Positions 17,113 to 23,827 of a stretch of 23,827 nt of DNA are shown piece by piece (within the stretch, counting starts at the first letter, position 1; every line of letters begins with the position of its first letter). A program made the position numbers and the translations under genes. This DNA is from CAUZSN01 sp963582345 (GTDB taxonomy: Bacteria; Planctomycetota; Planctomycetia; Planctomycetales; Planctomycetaceae): NCBI GenBank assembly GCA_963582345.1, contig CAUZSN010000037.1:1-23827 (forward strand), given 5' to 3'. The notes under the pieces are model-generated. The model was not told where the DNA came from, searched no databases, and was given only the letters and a program-made list of their open reading frames with translations.

Positions 17113-17556
17113 CTAATCTGTAGCCACTGAGTATTGATCACTGCCACCTACCTCCTGAATCTTGTCGAAGGTTAGCGGAATTGCAATAGATTCCATTGGG
17201 GCACCATGGCGGATCAGGCAACAGGCAGTCTTCATCCGTCCCTTGGCTACTTGCATGTCGTCCCGCCAAAACTCGTACGCTAATGTCAGCGACTTCACGC
17301 CGCGTCGCTCGACGGACAGACGGATCTGCAACACGTCTTCAAAATGCGCCGGTGCCATAAAACTACAGGCCGCTGACACTCGCGGCCAACCAATGACCGA
17401 ACCGTCGTCCTGCTTATGCATAATGCTTAAACCCAACGAACGAAAGTACCCATGCTCGGTCTCTTCCATGTACCGGTAATACGAGGAGAAGTGGAGGATA
17501 CCTGCCATGTCGGTATCGCTGAATTCGACGCGGCGGGATGTCATGAATTGAGTGGA
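17113..17556 (-). CDS. Hotdog-fold acyl-CoA thioesterase (4HBT family)
   Basis: The enzyme is expected to hydrolyse an acyl-CoA or acyl-carrier thioester. With the ATG at 17556 it has 147 residues, a standard single hotdog. A GTG at 17604 in frame would add 16 residues, but the family starts near RRVEFSDTDMAGILHF, so the ATG is preferred. The catalytic acid is the Asp in SDTDMAGILHFSSYYRYMEE (Asp15 or Asp17), followed by the helix ending in EETEHGYFRSLGL, as in YbgC and 4-hydroxybenzoyl-CoA thioesterase relatives. The strand ACSFMAPAHFEDVLQIRL and VERRGVKSLTLAYEF also fit. It is joined to the ABC ATPase by a two-base gap and lies 55 bases after the symporter. It might release an aromatic or fatty acyl product of the same gene block; that is inference. 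Confidence 0.88.
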   Translation of the reverse strand, partial: STQFMTSRRVEFSDTDMAGILHFSSYYRYMEETEHGYFRSLGLSIMHKQDDGSVIGWPRVSAACSFMAPAHFEDVLQIRLSVERRGVKSLTLAYEFWRDDMQVAKGRMKTACCLIRHGAPMESIAIPLTFDKIQEVGGSDQYSVATD

Positions 17557-17611
17557 CATGGGAATGGCTGTTAAAGGAGTCACGAGTTTCGACAACAAAA
17601 ACACCTCATAC

Positions 17612-19126
17612 CTATTGTGCCATTTCCGGGAAGAACTTGGCCAGTGTCCGCTGGGCCGGTGGTCGCGTGACCAGAGAAATGCTGATCAGTGCGGCCGTCG
17701 AAGCGAACATCATCACCACGACCGGAAGCATGCCGAAGACGGAATAATCGAGGCGAGCACCGAAATCGGATTCTCGGAAGAAATAAAGGCAGCTCCCTGC
17801 AGCCGAGAGTACGCACGCGTACGCTCCGGCTTTTGTCAACCGCCGCCAGTAAATCGCCGCCACCACCAACGGTACGAGACTCGAGAATCCACTGAAGACC
17901 CACACACCCAACGTGAAGACGCGCCGCGGCTCGAAGAGACTGAGCCCGTAAGTCACTGCCACGATGACAACGATGAACAACCGTGCCAATAGCACAACCT
18001 GCCGCCCGCTGAAACGATTCCGGTCAGTGTAGTGCAGGACAATATCGTTGGTAAAAATCGTGCCCAGGCAGAGGAATTGGCTATCGAGCGACGACATTAT
18101 CGCCGCGAGAATTCCGGCCGAAAGGAGACCGACCAGCGTGGGTCCGGCCAGTTTGTTGACAAGGAACGCCAGTTCGGTGTTCTTCGGCAGACCGTCCGGG
18201 ATACCGGCAAGATCGGACGAGGCCCATGCGCCGATTAAAACACACGGTGCCCAGACGATCATGATGAAGATCGGATGCGCTACGATCGACAGCTTGAACG
18301 ACGCCGCACTCTTCGCCGTCAGCCAGTGCTGGAAGACATGCGGGAACATCCCGATCGATAACGGTACCAGCAGGTAGCTGGCGAACAGTGGTCTCGAGAT
18401 GCCCGCAAAGGTCAGCTTCTCACGCGGAACGGCTTCACTAGCGGCCTGCATGCTGGCCAACAGACCGTCACCTTGACCGAGCCGCGTGGCAATGACGTAG
18501 AACGTCACGACGCCCAGCACCATGAAAACAGTCGTCTGAAAGGCGTTGGCCCAGGCAGTGCCCCGCATGCCGCCGAAGAAGACGTACGTCAGCACGACGA
18601 GGCAGATCGCCAGAGACGCCAGCCAGTTTGGCACGCCACCACCAGAGTCAGCGAATAACTCGGGGAACGCTCCTCGCGTCACGCTGTTGACAACAGAACC
18701 GCCAGCCAGCACACCAATCAGCAGATACGGCACGATCAACCCGACCAGCACTGGGAACAACACGAGACCGATTCCGTTGCTCCCGAGTCGTTCACGGAAG
18801 AACTGGATCTGCGTGATGTAGCCATGGCGACGACTAATGGACCAGAGCCGCATGCCGATCACGAAGAAGCAGAGCGAATGTATGATGCCACTGGACGAGG
18901 CCATCAGTCCATAGACACCAATGCCTCGCCGATATGCTTCACCGGTCGAGCCGACCAACGAGAAACCCGTCATCGTCGTGCCGAACAGTGACAACAACAG
19001 CAGCACCGGCCCAATCGTATGACTGGCCAGCAGGTAATCGCGACTCGTTCCGCGTAATACGCGGTTCGATGCCACGCCGAGCGCAATCAGCAACGCCAGA
19101 TAACCGATGATAATCGCGAGTTGCAT
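17612..19126 (-). CDS. Sodium:solute symporter (SSS family)
   Basis: This inner-membrane sodium-coupled transporter has 504 residues and about 13 helices. The start chosen is the ATG at 19126, whose first base is the last base of the stop of the DUF3311 gene (TGATG); a GTG one codon earlier is possible. Family marks are the N-terminal DYLLASHTIGPVLLLLSLFG, TMTGFSLVGSTGEAYRRG, the FGGMRGTAWANAFQTTVFM stretch, and the helix-8 sodium-site sequence LLSAGILAAIMSSLDSQFL followed by TIFTNDI. The SSS family imports sugars, amino acids, carboxylates, pantothenate and others; this sequence does not decide among them. Pairing with a small DUF3311 protein is common for this family. Confidence 0.93.
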   Translation of the reverse strand: MQLAIIIGYLALLIALGVASNRVLRGTSRDYLLASHTIGPVLLLLSLFGTTMTGFSLVGSTGEAYRRGIGVYGLMASSSGIIHSLCFFVIGMRLWSISRRHGYITQIQFFRERLGSNGIGLVLFPVLVGLIVPYLLIGVLAGGSVVNSVTRGAFPELFADSGGGVPNWLASLAICLVVLTYVFFGGMRGTAWANAFQTTVFMVLGVVTFYVIATRLGQGDGLLASMQAASEAVPREKLTFAGISRPLFASYLLVPLSIGMFPHVFQHWLTAKSAASFKLSIVAHPIFIMIVWAPCVLIGAWASSDLAGIPDGLPKNTELAFLVNKLAGPTLVGLLSAGILAAIMSSLDSQFLCLGTIFTNDIVLHYTDRNRFSGRQVVLLARLFIVVIVAVTYGLSLFEPRRVFTLGVWVFSGFSSLVPLVVAAIYWRRLTKAGAYACVLSAAGSCLYFFRESDFGARLDYSVFGMLPVVVMMFASTAALISISLVTRPPAQRTLAKFFPEMAQ

Positions 19127-19350
19127 CACGTGTCGAATCCCGTCTCTGATTCATCCGTCAAATCCGTCGGCCATACACGTTGCGTAATCTTCCACCAGCT
19201 CAACGCCATGAAAAACGAGACACTGATGTGATAGAACAGTCCCCACGGAAGAAAGCCGGCGACAAGACTCGCATCCTCGCCAAACCAGACGCCCTGGTGG
19301 ATGACGATCATCAAAACGACTAGTAGCCAATACGTTCGCATCATTGCCAT
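19126..19350 (-). CDS. DUF3311 small membrane protein
   Basis: The 74-residue protein has two membrane helices (about 4-20 and 32-52), separated by a short loop, and a charged tail. The second helix, GFLPWGLFYHISVSFFMALS, with the following TQRVWP, is the pattern I associate with DUF3311. The start is the ATG at 19350 after AGAAAG; two further ATGs lie within four codons. The longer open frame to 19470 would overlap the halogenase-family gene and is not favoured. The stop overlaps the symporter start by one base, so the two are almost surely co-translated. DUF3311 and related small proteins are regularly encoded beside sodium:solute symporters and probably act as accessory subunits. Confidence 0.82.
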   Translation of the reverse strand: MAMMRTYWLLVVLMIVIHQGVWFGEDASLVAGFLPWGLFYHISVSFFMALSWWKITQRVWPTDLTDESETGFDT

Positions 19351-19438
19351 CTTTCTGCTACTTTCCTGGAACTCATCCCCAATGCATCGTCGCGATGAAA
19401 GGCCGTAGTGTAACAGCGGCCACCTAACTGCGGTACCG

Positions 19439-20737
19439 TCACTCACTCGCAGCCGAAACAGTGGGGTCAACCGGCGGAAGCACCTTGCTCATCGCGTCGA
19501 ACATCTCACCGACGCCCGGTTTGAAGATGTTCCCGATCAGCATGTCGACCAGATTGGTTTTGTACTGCGGATGTTCACGCAGAAACCGTCCAAAACTGAA
19601 CCCCGGCGTGTAGAACGCGTAAACCAATTTGCGGAATAGTTCTACGCCATCGATGAACTGTTTTTGCCAACAGCCGAGTTGTTCGCAAGAGAAATCTTTT
19701 CTCGCGAAAGCTTCGAGGATTGCATCAGCCGCAAATTCACCAGACTTCAACGCCAAAAAGACACCGGTCGAGTAAACCGGGTCGATGAACCCAAAGGCGT
19801 CACCGACCAGTAGCCAGCCGGGCCCTGCTGCCTTGCCAGCTTTATACGAGAAATCCTTAGTCGTAAAGAAGTCTTTACAACGTGTCGCGTTCTGCAAGCG
19901 CTGCGCCATGCCGGGACAGCGCTGGAGTTCCTGATTGAAGATGTCGGCAGCGCAACCACGACCACGAGCCAACATGTAATTCATTCCACCAGTTACTCCG
20001 ACGCTGACCGTGTCGTTCGCCAACGGAATGTACCAAAACCACGACTTCTTGCCTTTTGTCTGCAGGATGATGGTTGCTCCCTCGTCTCTACCGGAGTTAC
20101 GATACGCTCCACGAAAGTATGTCCAGATGCTGCCCTTCTTCAGTCGGGGATCAGTTATTTTCAGGCCGAGCCGCGAAGCCAGAAACGCTGACTGTCCGCT
20201 CGCGTCAACGACAACTTGGCAATTGATGGTCCGCGTATTTTTGTCTTTGTCGGTTGCAAACCGGACGCGCACTCCTGTGGCCTGATCGCCGTCAAACATA
20301 ACGTCCATCACCTGGGCATCGGTTCGAACAACAGCTCCTTTGGCTGCGACATTCTGCAAGAGCATTTGATCGAAATCGTCGCGCCATACCTGCCAAGTCT
20401 GCGAACATTCATGCGGGTTGTAGTCGTCGAAGTAAAATGGTGCTGACTCCGTGCCGTTTTCATTCACGAATTGGACGCTATATTTTTTCTGAAATGCACT
20501 TTGGCGTAGTTGATCAAGCACCCCAAGACGCTTGAACGTCCAATACGTTTCCGGGATCAACGATTCACCGACGTGAAATCGCGGAAACGTTGACCGTTCT
20601 AGCACTAACACGTTGTAACCGTTTTCGGCGACTAACGCACCAACCGTCGAACCAGCCGGACCGCCACCGATGACGATGACGTCGTAAGCCGATTGGACCG
20701 TTGGTTGCGGCTCAGAAGTTTCGAGATTTCGCATCAT
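19439..20737 (-). CDS. Flavin-dependent halogenase-family oxidoreductase
   Basis: The 432-residue protein has an N-terminal Rossmann FAD site GGGPAGS at 24-30 ending with the acidic LERS (Glu47). FPRFHVGESLIP follows at 51-62, then Lys84/Lys85 in AFQKKYSVQF, WxWxIP as WFWYIP at 233-238, and GDAFGFIDPVYSTGVFLA from 312. GES, a lysine soon after it, WxWxIP and GDAxxFIDPxxSxG together are the set seen in phenol- and pyrrole-type flavin-dependent halogenases; plain geranylgeranyl-reductase-like proteins normally lack WxWxIP. Substrate and actual halogenating activity are unproven, because relatives in pigment clusters may not halogenate. Lys84 or Lys85 would be the catalytic lysine. The gene follows the chorismate-lyase-family gene after a hairpin. 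No flavin reductase is in the window. Confidence 0.86.
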   Translation of the reverse strand: MMRNLETSEPQPTVQSAYDVIVIGGGPAGSTVGALVAENGYNVLVLERSTFPRFHVGESLIPETYWTFKRLGVLDQLRQSAFQKKYSVQFVNENGTESAPFYFDDYNPHECSQTWQVWRDDFDQMLLQNVAAKGAVVRTDAQVMDVMFDGDQATGVRVRFATDKDKNTRTINCQVVVDASGQSAFLASRLGLKITDPRLKKGSIWTYFRGAYRNSGRDEGATIILQTKGKKSWFWYIPLANDTVSVGVTGGMNYMLARGRGCAADIFNQELQRCPGMAQRLQNATRCKDFFTTKDFSYKAGKAAGPGWLLVGDAFGFIDPVYSTGVFLALKSGEFAADAILEAFARKDFSCEQLGCWQKQFIDGVELFRKLVYAFYTPGFSFGRFLREHPQYKTNLVDMLIGNIFKPGVGEMFDAMSKVLPPVDPTVSAASE

Positions 20738-20748
20738 CGGCGTTACCT

Positions 20749-20780
20749 AAAAACCCTGCTTCTTCGACGAAGCCGGGGTT
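20749..20780 (-). terminator. Terminator-like hairpin between chorismate lyase and halogenase-family genes
   Basis: Reading the minus strand, the hairpin starts one base after the stop codon at 20781. AACCCCGGCTTC pairs with GAAGCAGGGTT (11 pairs including one G-T, one bulged base) around a loop of about six bases. It is followed by five T residues whose first two overlap the stem. This has the form of a weak intrinsic terminator or attenuator inside a row of co-directional genes. The next ATG is only 12 bases beyond it. Confidence 0.6.
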
Positions 20781-21317
20781 CTAGTCCAACGGTGCTGAGA
20801 TTTCCAATAGATCCACGGCCGGTCGCTTGTTACAGAAGATCGTGGCCAGTCGGCCGTAGGTGATTCCCCCTGGTTCCATTTGGAGATATTTGGCCAGCGG
20901 CGGGCCCGTCGTAACTTTTAACAAAGCTCCAATGTCAATGTGCCGCAGAACATTGTGGTCAATCAGAATTCGTCCCAACGGAATTTCCCCCTGCAAAATT
21001 TCATCGCGCACCTCGTTCGTGACAAAACGAAAGTTGAACCGCATAATCCCGAATTGGACGACCTTGTTAGCACCAGTCTTCAAAAGCAGGATCTTCCGGC
21101 TGTACGCATCTCGTTCATGTTTTCGGTCCAGAATTCTCACGTCAACCGTACTCGCATAATGCGCTTCCATTGTAACGGTCATGTGCTGATCGTGAACGAG
21201 CACTGTTTTGTACGGCTCCGGCGTCAGTACCGACGGAATATGTTCGGTCGCGGTGAACAACGGCTGCTCGTCGGGAAACAGGCTAATCAGCGAGTTCAGT
21301 TCGTTCTGAGGATTCAC
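20781..21317 (-). CDS. Chorismate pyruvate-lyase family protein (DUF98/Rv2949c-like)
   Basis: The expected reaction is removal of pyruvate from chorismate to give 4-hydroxybenzoate. The 178-residue protein aligns by eye with the UbiC fold. AYSRKILLLKTG carries Arg74 at the position of the UbiC active-site Arg (LREVLL). PLGRILIDHNVLRHI at 113-127 matches the LGRxL loop. The C terminus, TYGRLATIFCNKRPAVDLLE at 153-172, matches the UbiC ending WGRR...PLLLTE, with Glu172 in the catalytic Glu position. Its general form is that of the DUF98 group, which includes mycobacterial Rv2949c. The GTG start at 21317 has AGGAAAG upstream. It sits between a HemN-like radical SAM gene and the halogenase-family gene, which suggests a role in an aromatic metabolite rather than ubiquinone. 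Confidence 0.82.
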   Translation of the reverse strand: MNPQNELNSLISLFPDEQPLFTATEHIPSVLTPEPYKTVLVHDQHMTVTMEAHYASTVDVRILDRKHERDAYSRKILLLKTGANKVVQFGIMRFNFRFVTNEVRDEILQGEIPLGRILIDHNVLRHIDIGALLKVTTGPPLAKYLQMEPGGITYGRLATIFCNKRPAVDLLEISAPLD

Positions 21318-21404
21318 GATTTCTTTCCTGTCCTAATCGCGTTCATAATCATTTCGATGCAGTGCGTCTTCATGGGCCCACCAAGAGGTAGATGCCGAAT
21401 TTGG

Positions 21405-22715
21405 CTATGTATACCGAACCTGTCGATGTTCTTCTTCGAAGTACTCGGGCAGCAAACTGTCGACTTGCAACAGGCCTTTGCGAGTCAACCGGATTTCGTC
21501 TCCTTCGATTGTCAGATAGCCGGCGACCTGCTGATTTTTCAGAGGTTCTGAAAACTCTCTTATCACGTCGACACCAAACTTTTCACGAAACGTCGCTGCC
21601 AAAATCTGACCTTCTTTCAGTTGCAGCACCACCTCACGAATCAGTCGTTGATGCGCTGTCGGCGTCAAGGCCCGGTTGATGGGCAGCCGACCGTCTTCGA
21701 CAGCTGATATGTATTCTTCGATCTCGTCGAAGTTCTGATAGTTTACTCCTTGAAAATGACCGAACGACGAGACACCTGCAGCCAGAACGTCGGAACCGCG
21801 AAACAAATTATCGCGATAGACGAAATGGTCGGTATCGAAGTTTTTGACCAGTTCGTTTCCACTGGAGATCTGGTAGCCTGCGGTCAGAAACCTGTCGATC
21901 GCTTCTTTGGCCCAACGGCGCTTTGTCGGCCAATCGGCGATTGGCGAGGTAATGCCTTGCTCCAGGATTTCTTTCGAGTAAATCGTGTTGTATGGCAATT
22001 CCATCTGATAGACGGTTATGTTATCCGGTTCCATCTCCAGCGCTTTTTCGATGCACGCCGACCAGTTTTCATCGGTTTCGCCAACCATACCGACGATCAG
22101 ATCGATGTTGATCTGCGGAAAACCGACTTGCTGAATCCATTCGTAGGCCTTGAAGATCTCAGGCGAAAGATGAGCGCGGCCGTTTTCACGCAAGATGTTG
22201 TCGTCAAAATTTTCGATCCCCAGTGAAATGCGGGTGACTCCAACATCATTCAGTGTTTGGATTTTATCCAGACTAAGTGTCCCTGGTTCGCATTCAAATG
22301 TGACCTCCTGAGCATCGTCCCACGACATTGACTTGCTTAATTCGTCTCTCAGGAATCGTAGCTGCCGGGAACTAAGGTACGACGGCGTGCCTCCACCGAA
22401 ATACACGAACTGCAATCTGCGCTGCTGGACGCCTGTCTTTTCACTCAACAAACGTACTTCCCGCGACAGCGCTTTTACGTATCGCTCAATCGTCTTGGCA
22501 TTCCGGTTTATATAAACACGGAAGTAACAGAACTTACACCGTTTGCGGCAAAACGGAATGTGAATATACAGGCCCTGAGACACACTTCGGTCCGGTTCGC
22601 TGTCGAATGCGTCTACTGCCTCGACAACGAATTCCGACTTCCACTGTGAGTACGGTGGATAGTTCGAGATGAAATAACTACCAACTTCGGTAGTGTTGGT
22701 TGTGTCTGTTGACAT
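21405..22715 (-). CDS. HemN-like radical SAM protein
   Basis: Counting from the ATG at 22715 the protein has 436 residues; an upstream GTG at 22757 would add 14. The cluster-binding motif is CRKRCKFC with Cys56, Cys60 and Cys63, preceded by LYIHIPF as in HemN/HemW. YFGGGTPSYLS (GGGTPS at 107-112) is the SAM-binding glycine motif, and FECEPGTLSLDKIQTLNDVG and RISLGIENFDDNILRENGR follow the HemN order. A HemN-type C-terminal winged helix is present (REVVLQLKEGQILAATFREK to the end). After the third Cys comes Tyr-Phe; HemN has a fourth Cys at the second position, so the context differs. Such paralogues include haem-trafficking proteins and class C radical SAM methyltransferases. Its place directly before the chorismate-lyase gene favours a biosynthetic role, by inference. 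Confidence 0.85.
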   Translation of the reverse strand: MSTDTTNTTEVGSYFISNYPPYSQWKSEFVVEAVDAFDSEPDRSVSQGLYIHIPFCRKRCKFCYFRVYINRNAKTIERYVKALSREVRLLSEKTGVQQRRLQFVYFGGGTPSYLSSRQLRFLRDELSKSMSWDDAQEVTFECEPGTLSLDKIQTLNDVGVTRISLGIENFDDNILRENGRAHLSPEIFKAYEWIQQVGFPQINIDLIVGMVGETDENWSACIEKALEMEPDNITVYQMELPYNTIYSKEILEQGITSPIADWPTKRRWAKEAIDRFLTAGYQISSGNELVKNFDTDHFVYRDNLFRGSDVLAAGVSSFGHFQGVNYQNFDEIEEYISAVEDGRLPINRALTPTAHQRLIREVVLQLKEGQILAATFREKFGVDVIREFSEPLKNQQVAGYLTIEGDEIRLTRKGLLQVDSLLPEYFEEEHRQVRYT

Positions 22716-22774
22716 CTTGTAATGCTCACTAATCGGAAAAAAATCTGCCTGCCGCACTGGACGTCACGAACCTA

Positions 22775-23827
22775 CTACCCTCCAAAGCAGTAGATACCAC
22801 CTTTACTCCCCTCGGTTCCGATCACAAGACAGCCCTCGCCAACCGCGGGCGAGGCCGTGATCGATTGACCCGTGTTGAACTTCCAGACTTGCGTGCCGCT
22901 TTCGAGGTCCAGTCCATACAAGTTTCCATCGGTCGATCCGAAGAAGACGCGGTTTCCCACAACGACGGGCGAGCTGTCGACACGGCCGCGCGTAGGAAAG
23001 ACCCAAACACGCCGACCCATCTTCCGGTCAATGCAGTGTAATTGCTTGTCACGACCACCGATTACCACGAATTTATTGGTCACGGCCGCTGACGAATGGT
23101 ACGGGAATTCGCGCTTGGAATCCTTGTACTTCCAAACAATCTCCGACGTTTTCCAGTTGATCGCCAGCACTTCGCTGGCGTAAGTGCCGACATAGAGCGT
23201 GTCTTTCATCACTGCTGGCGACGCGATCAAATATGTGCCCAGCTGCATGTTAGTTTCCTGCCTTCCGGTTTCGATGTTGATGACCCGCAGGTGCTCGTCG
23301 CAGCCGGTGACAAAGGTAAACCTGTCGACAATGGCAGGCGAGCCGTTAATCCGATCCTCAGTCACGAATTGCCACACCTTGGAACCGTCTTTGGCATTCA
23401 GACAGTACAGGCTGCTGTCGTAGGACCCAAAGATCACTCGGTCATTAATGACCGCTGTCGCGCTAATGATCTGAGCCTTTGCCTGAAACGTCCATCGAGT
23501 CTTTCCGGTAGCGCGATCAACTGCGTGAAACACACCGTCTTCGTCGCCCAGGAAAACGCTTTCGGCCGTTACTGTGGGCGACGATTGGAATCCGGGGATG
23601 AACCTCTTCTGATTATCCTTTTTCGCCGACGAGTAGGTCCAGATCCGCTTGCCTGATTTTCGGTCAAGACAACGAAGTTCACCACTGAGAACGGACGCGT
23701 AAATGCGATCGGCAACGATTGCTGCCGCGGAAACGACTCCCTCCGCCGCCGGTATTTCCCAAATCAATTTCAGGTCTAAAGGAAGCTTGCTTTTGGCCAC
23801 GCCCAATTGGTGATTACCGTTGCGGAA
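22775..23827 (-). CDS. PQQ-like beta-propeller repeat protein (5' end outside window)
   Basis: At least 350 residues are encoded; the frame stays open to the window edge, and the residues before the nominal TTG at 23806 (FRNGNHQLGVAKSKLPLDLK) look like genuine protein, so the gene is cut at its 5' end. Seven repeats of the PQQ/BamB type are visible, each ending in a form like LRCLDRKSGKRIWTYSS. Others are FHAVDRATGKTRWTF, LYCLNAKDGSKVWQF, LHCIDRKMGRRVWVF and LYGLDLESGTQVWKF, so one complete propeller is likely. Such proteins are usually periplasmic and serve as scaffolds (BamB) or bind ligands; planctomycetes have many. The distinct fourth blade (INIETGRQETNM) lacks the usual Trp. It is the most upstream gene of the minus-strand block, 59 bases from the radical SAM ATG. 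Confidence 0.9.
   Translation of the reverse strand, partial: FRNGNHQLGVAKSKLPLDLKLIWEIPAAEGVVSAAAIVADRIYASVLSGELRCLDRKSGKRIWTYSSAKKDNQKRFIPGFQSSPTVTAESVFLGDEDGVFHAVDRATGKTRWTFQAKAQIISATAVINDRVIFGSYDSSLYCLNAKDGSKVWQFVTEDRINGSPAIVDRFTFVTGCDEHLRVINIETGRQETNMQLGTYLIASPAVMKDTLYVGTYASEVLAINWKTSEIVWKYKDSKREFPYHSSAAVTNKFVVIGGRDKQLHCIDRKMGRRVWVFPTRGRVDSSPVVVGNRVFFGSTDGNLYGLDLESGTQVWKFNTGQSITASPAVGEGCLVIGTEGSKGGIYCFGG

Noticed and set aside
19439..20737. Geranylgeranyl reductase or plain FAD monooxygenase identity
   Set aside because: WFWYIP and the GES...Lys arrangement fit the halogenase group better; the assignment stays at family level.
20940..21551. Plus-strand frame of 203 codons spanning the lyase start and the radical SAM end
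   Set aside because: Antisense to two genes with recognisable motifs; no independent support.
1..23827. CRISPR array, tRNA genes, insertion sequences, phage genes
   Set aside because: No regularly spaced repeats, tRNA-like cloverleaf, transposase motif or phage protein was found on reading both strands.

Overview
The window looks like chromosomal DNA of a planctomycete, most likely a Pirellulales-type bacterium. The basis is moderate GC, loose gene spacing with weak ribosome binding sites, a very small lipoprotein of planctomycete style, a giant two-FtsX-domain ABC permease, PQQ-like beta-propeller proteins and a TAXI-type TRAP system. This is inference from gene content; there is no rRNA or other marker here. 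I see no tRNA, rRNA, CRISPR array or insertion sequence.

Left part (1-4.2 kb, plus strand): a 72-residue lipoprotein, pyrD, trpS, a four-helix membrane protein of unknown role, a pair of tandem hairpins and acpS. Directly behind acpS lies a decayed piece of an MmgE/PrpD-family gene. Its sense frame is broken by one Trp-to-stop change (TGG to TGA) and one single-base insertion. Next, on the minus strand, comes intact glutamine-dependent nadE. An 85-codon N-terminal remnant of gamma-glutamyltransferase is joined to its start codon by an ATGA overlap. nadE is therefore flanked by dead gene fragments on both sides.

Middle part (6.4-12.2 kb): a TAXI-family TRAP solute-binding lipoprotein and its fused 4TM/12TM permease (plus strand), a secreted parvulin-type peptidyl-prolyl isomerase (plus), and a small DMT/EamA-like membrane protein (minus). 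Two gene-poor stretches of about 400 and 360 bases lie here.

Right part (12.4-23.8 kb): nine genes, all on the minus strand. In transcription order they are: a PQQ-like beta-propeller (cut by the window edge), a HemN-like radical SAM enzyme, a chorismate-lyase-family protein, a hairpin, a flavin-dependent halogenase-family oxidoreductase, a DUF3311 small membrane protein, a sodium:solute symporter, a hotdog-fold thioesterase, a LolD/MacB-type ABC ATPase and a very large ABC permease. Chorismate lyase makes 4-hydroxybenzoate (or a relative), and FAD halogenase-family enzymes act on phenolic or pyrrolic rings. HemN-like radical SAM enzymes in metabolite loci can be C-methyltransferases, hotdog thioesterases release acyl groups, and MacB-like ABC systems move lipophilic products. 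The block is thus a candidate locus for making and exporting an aromatic (possibly halogenated or polyene-linked) metabolite. That reading is inference: the sequence supports the individual families, not the product.
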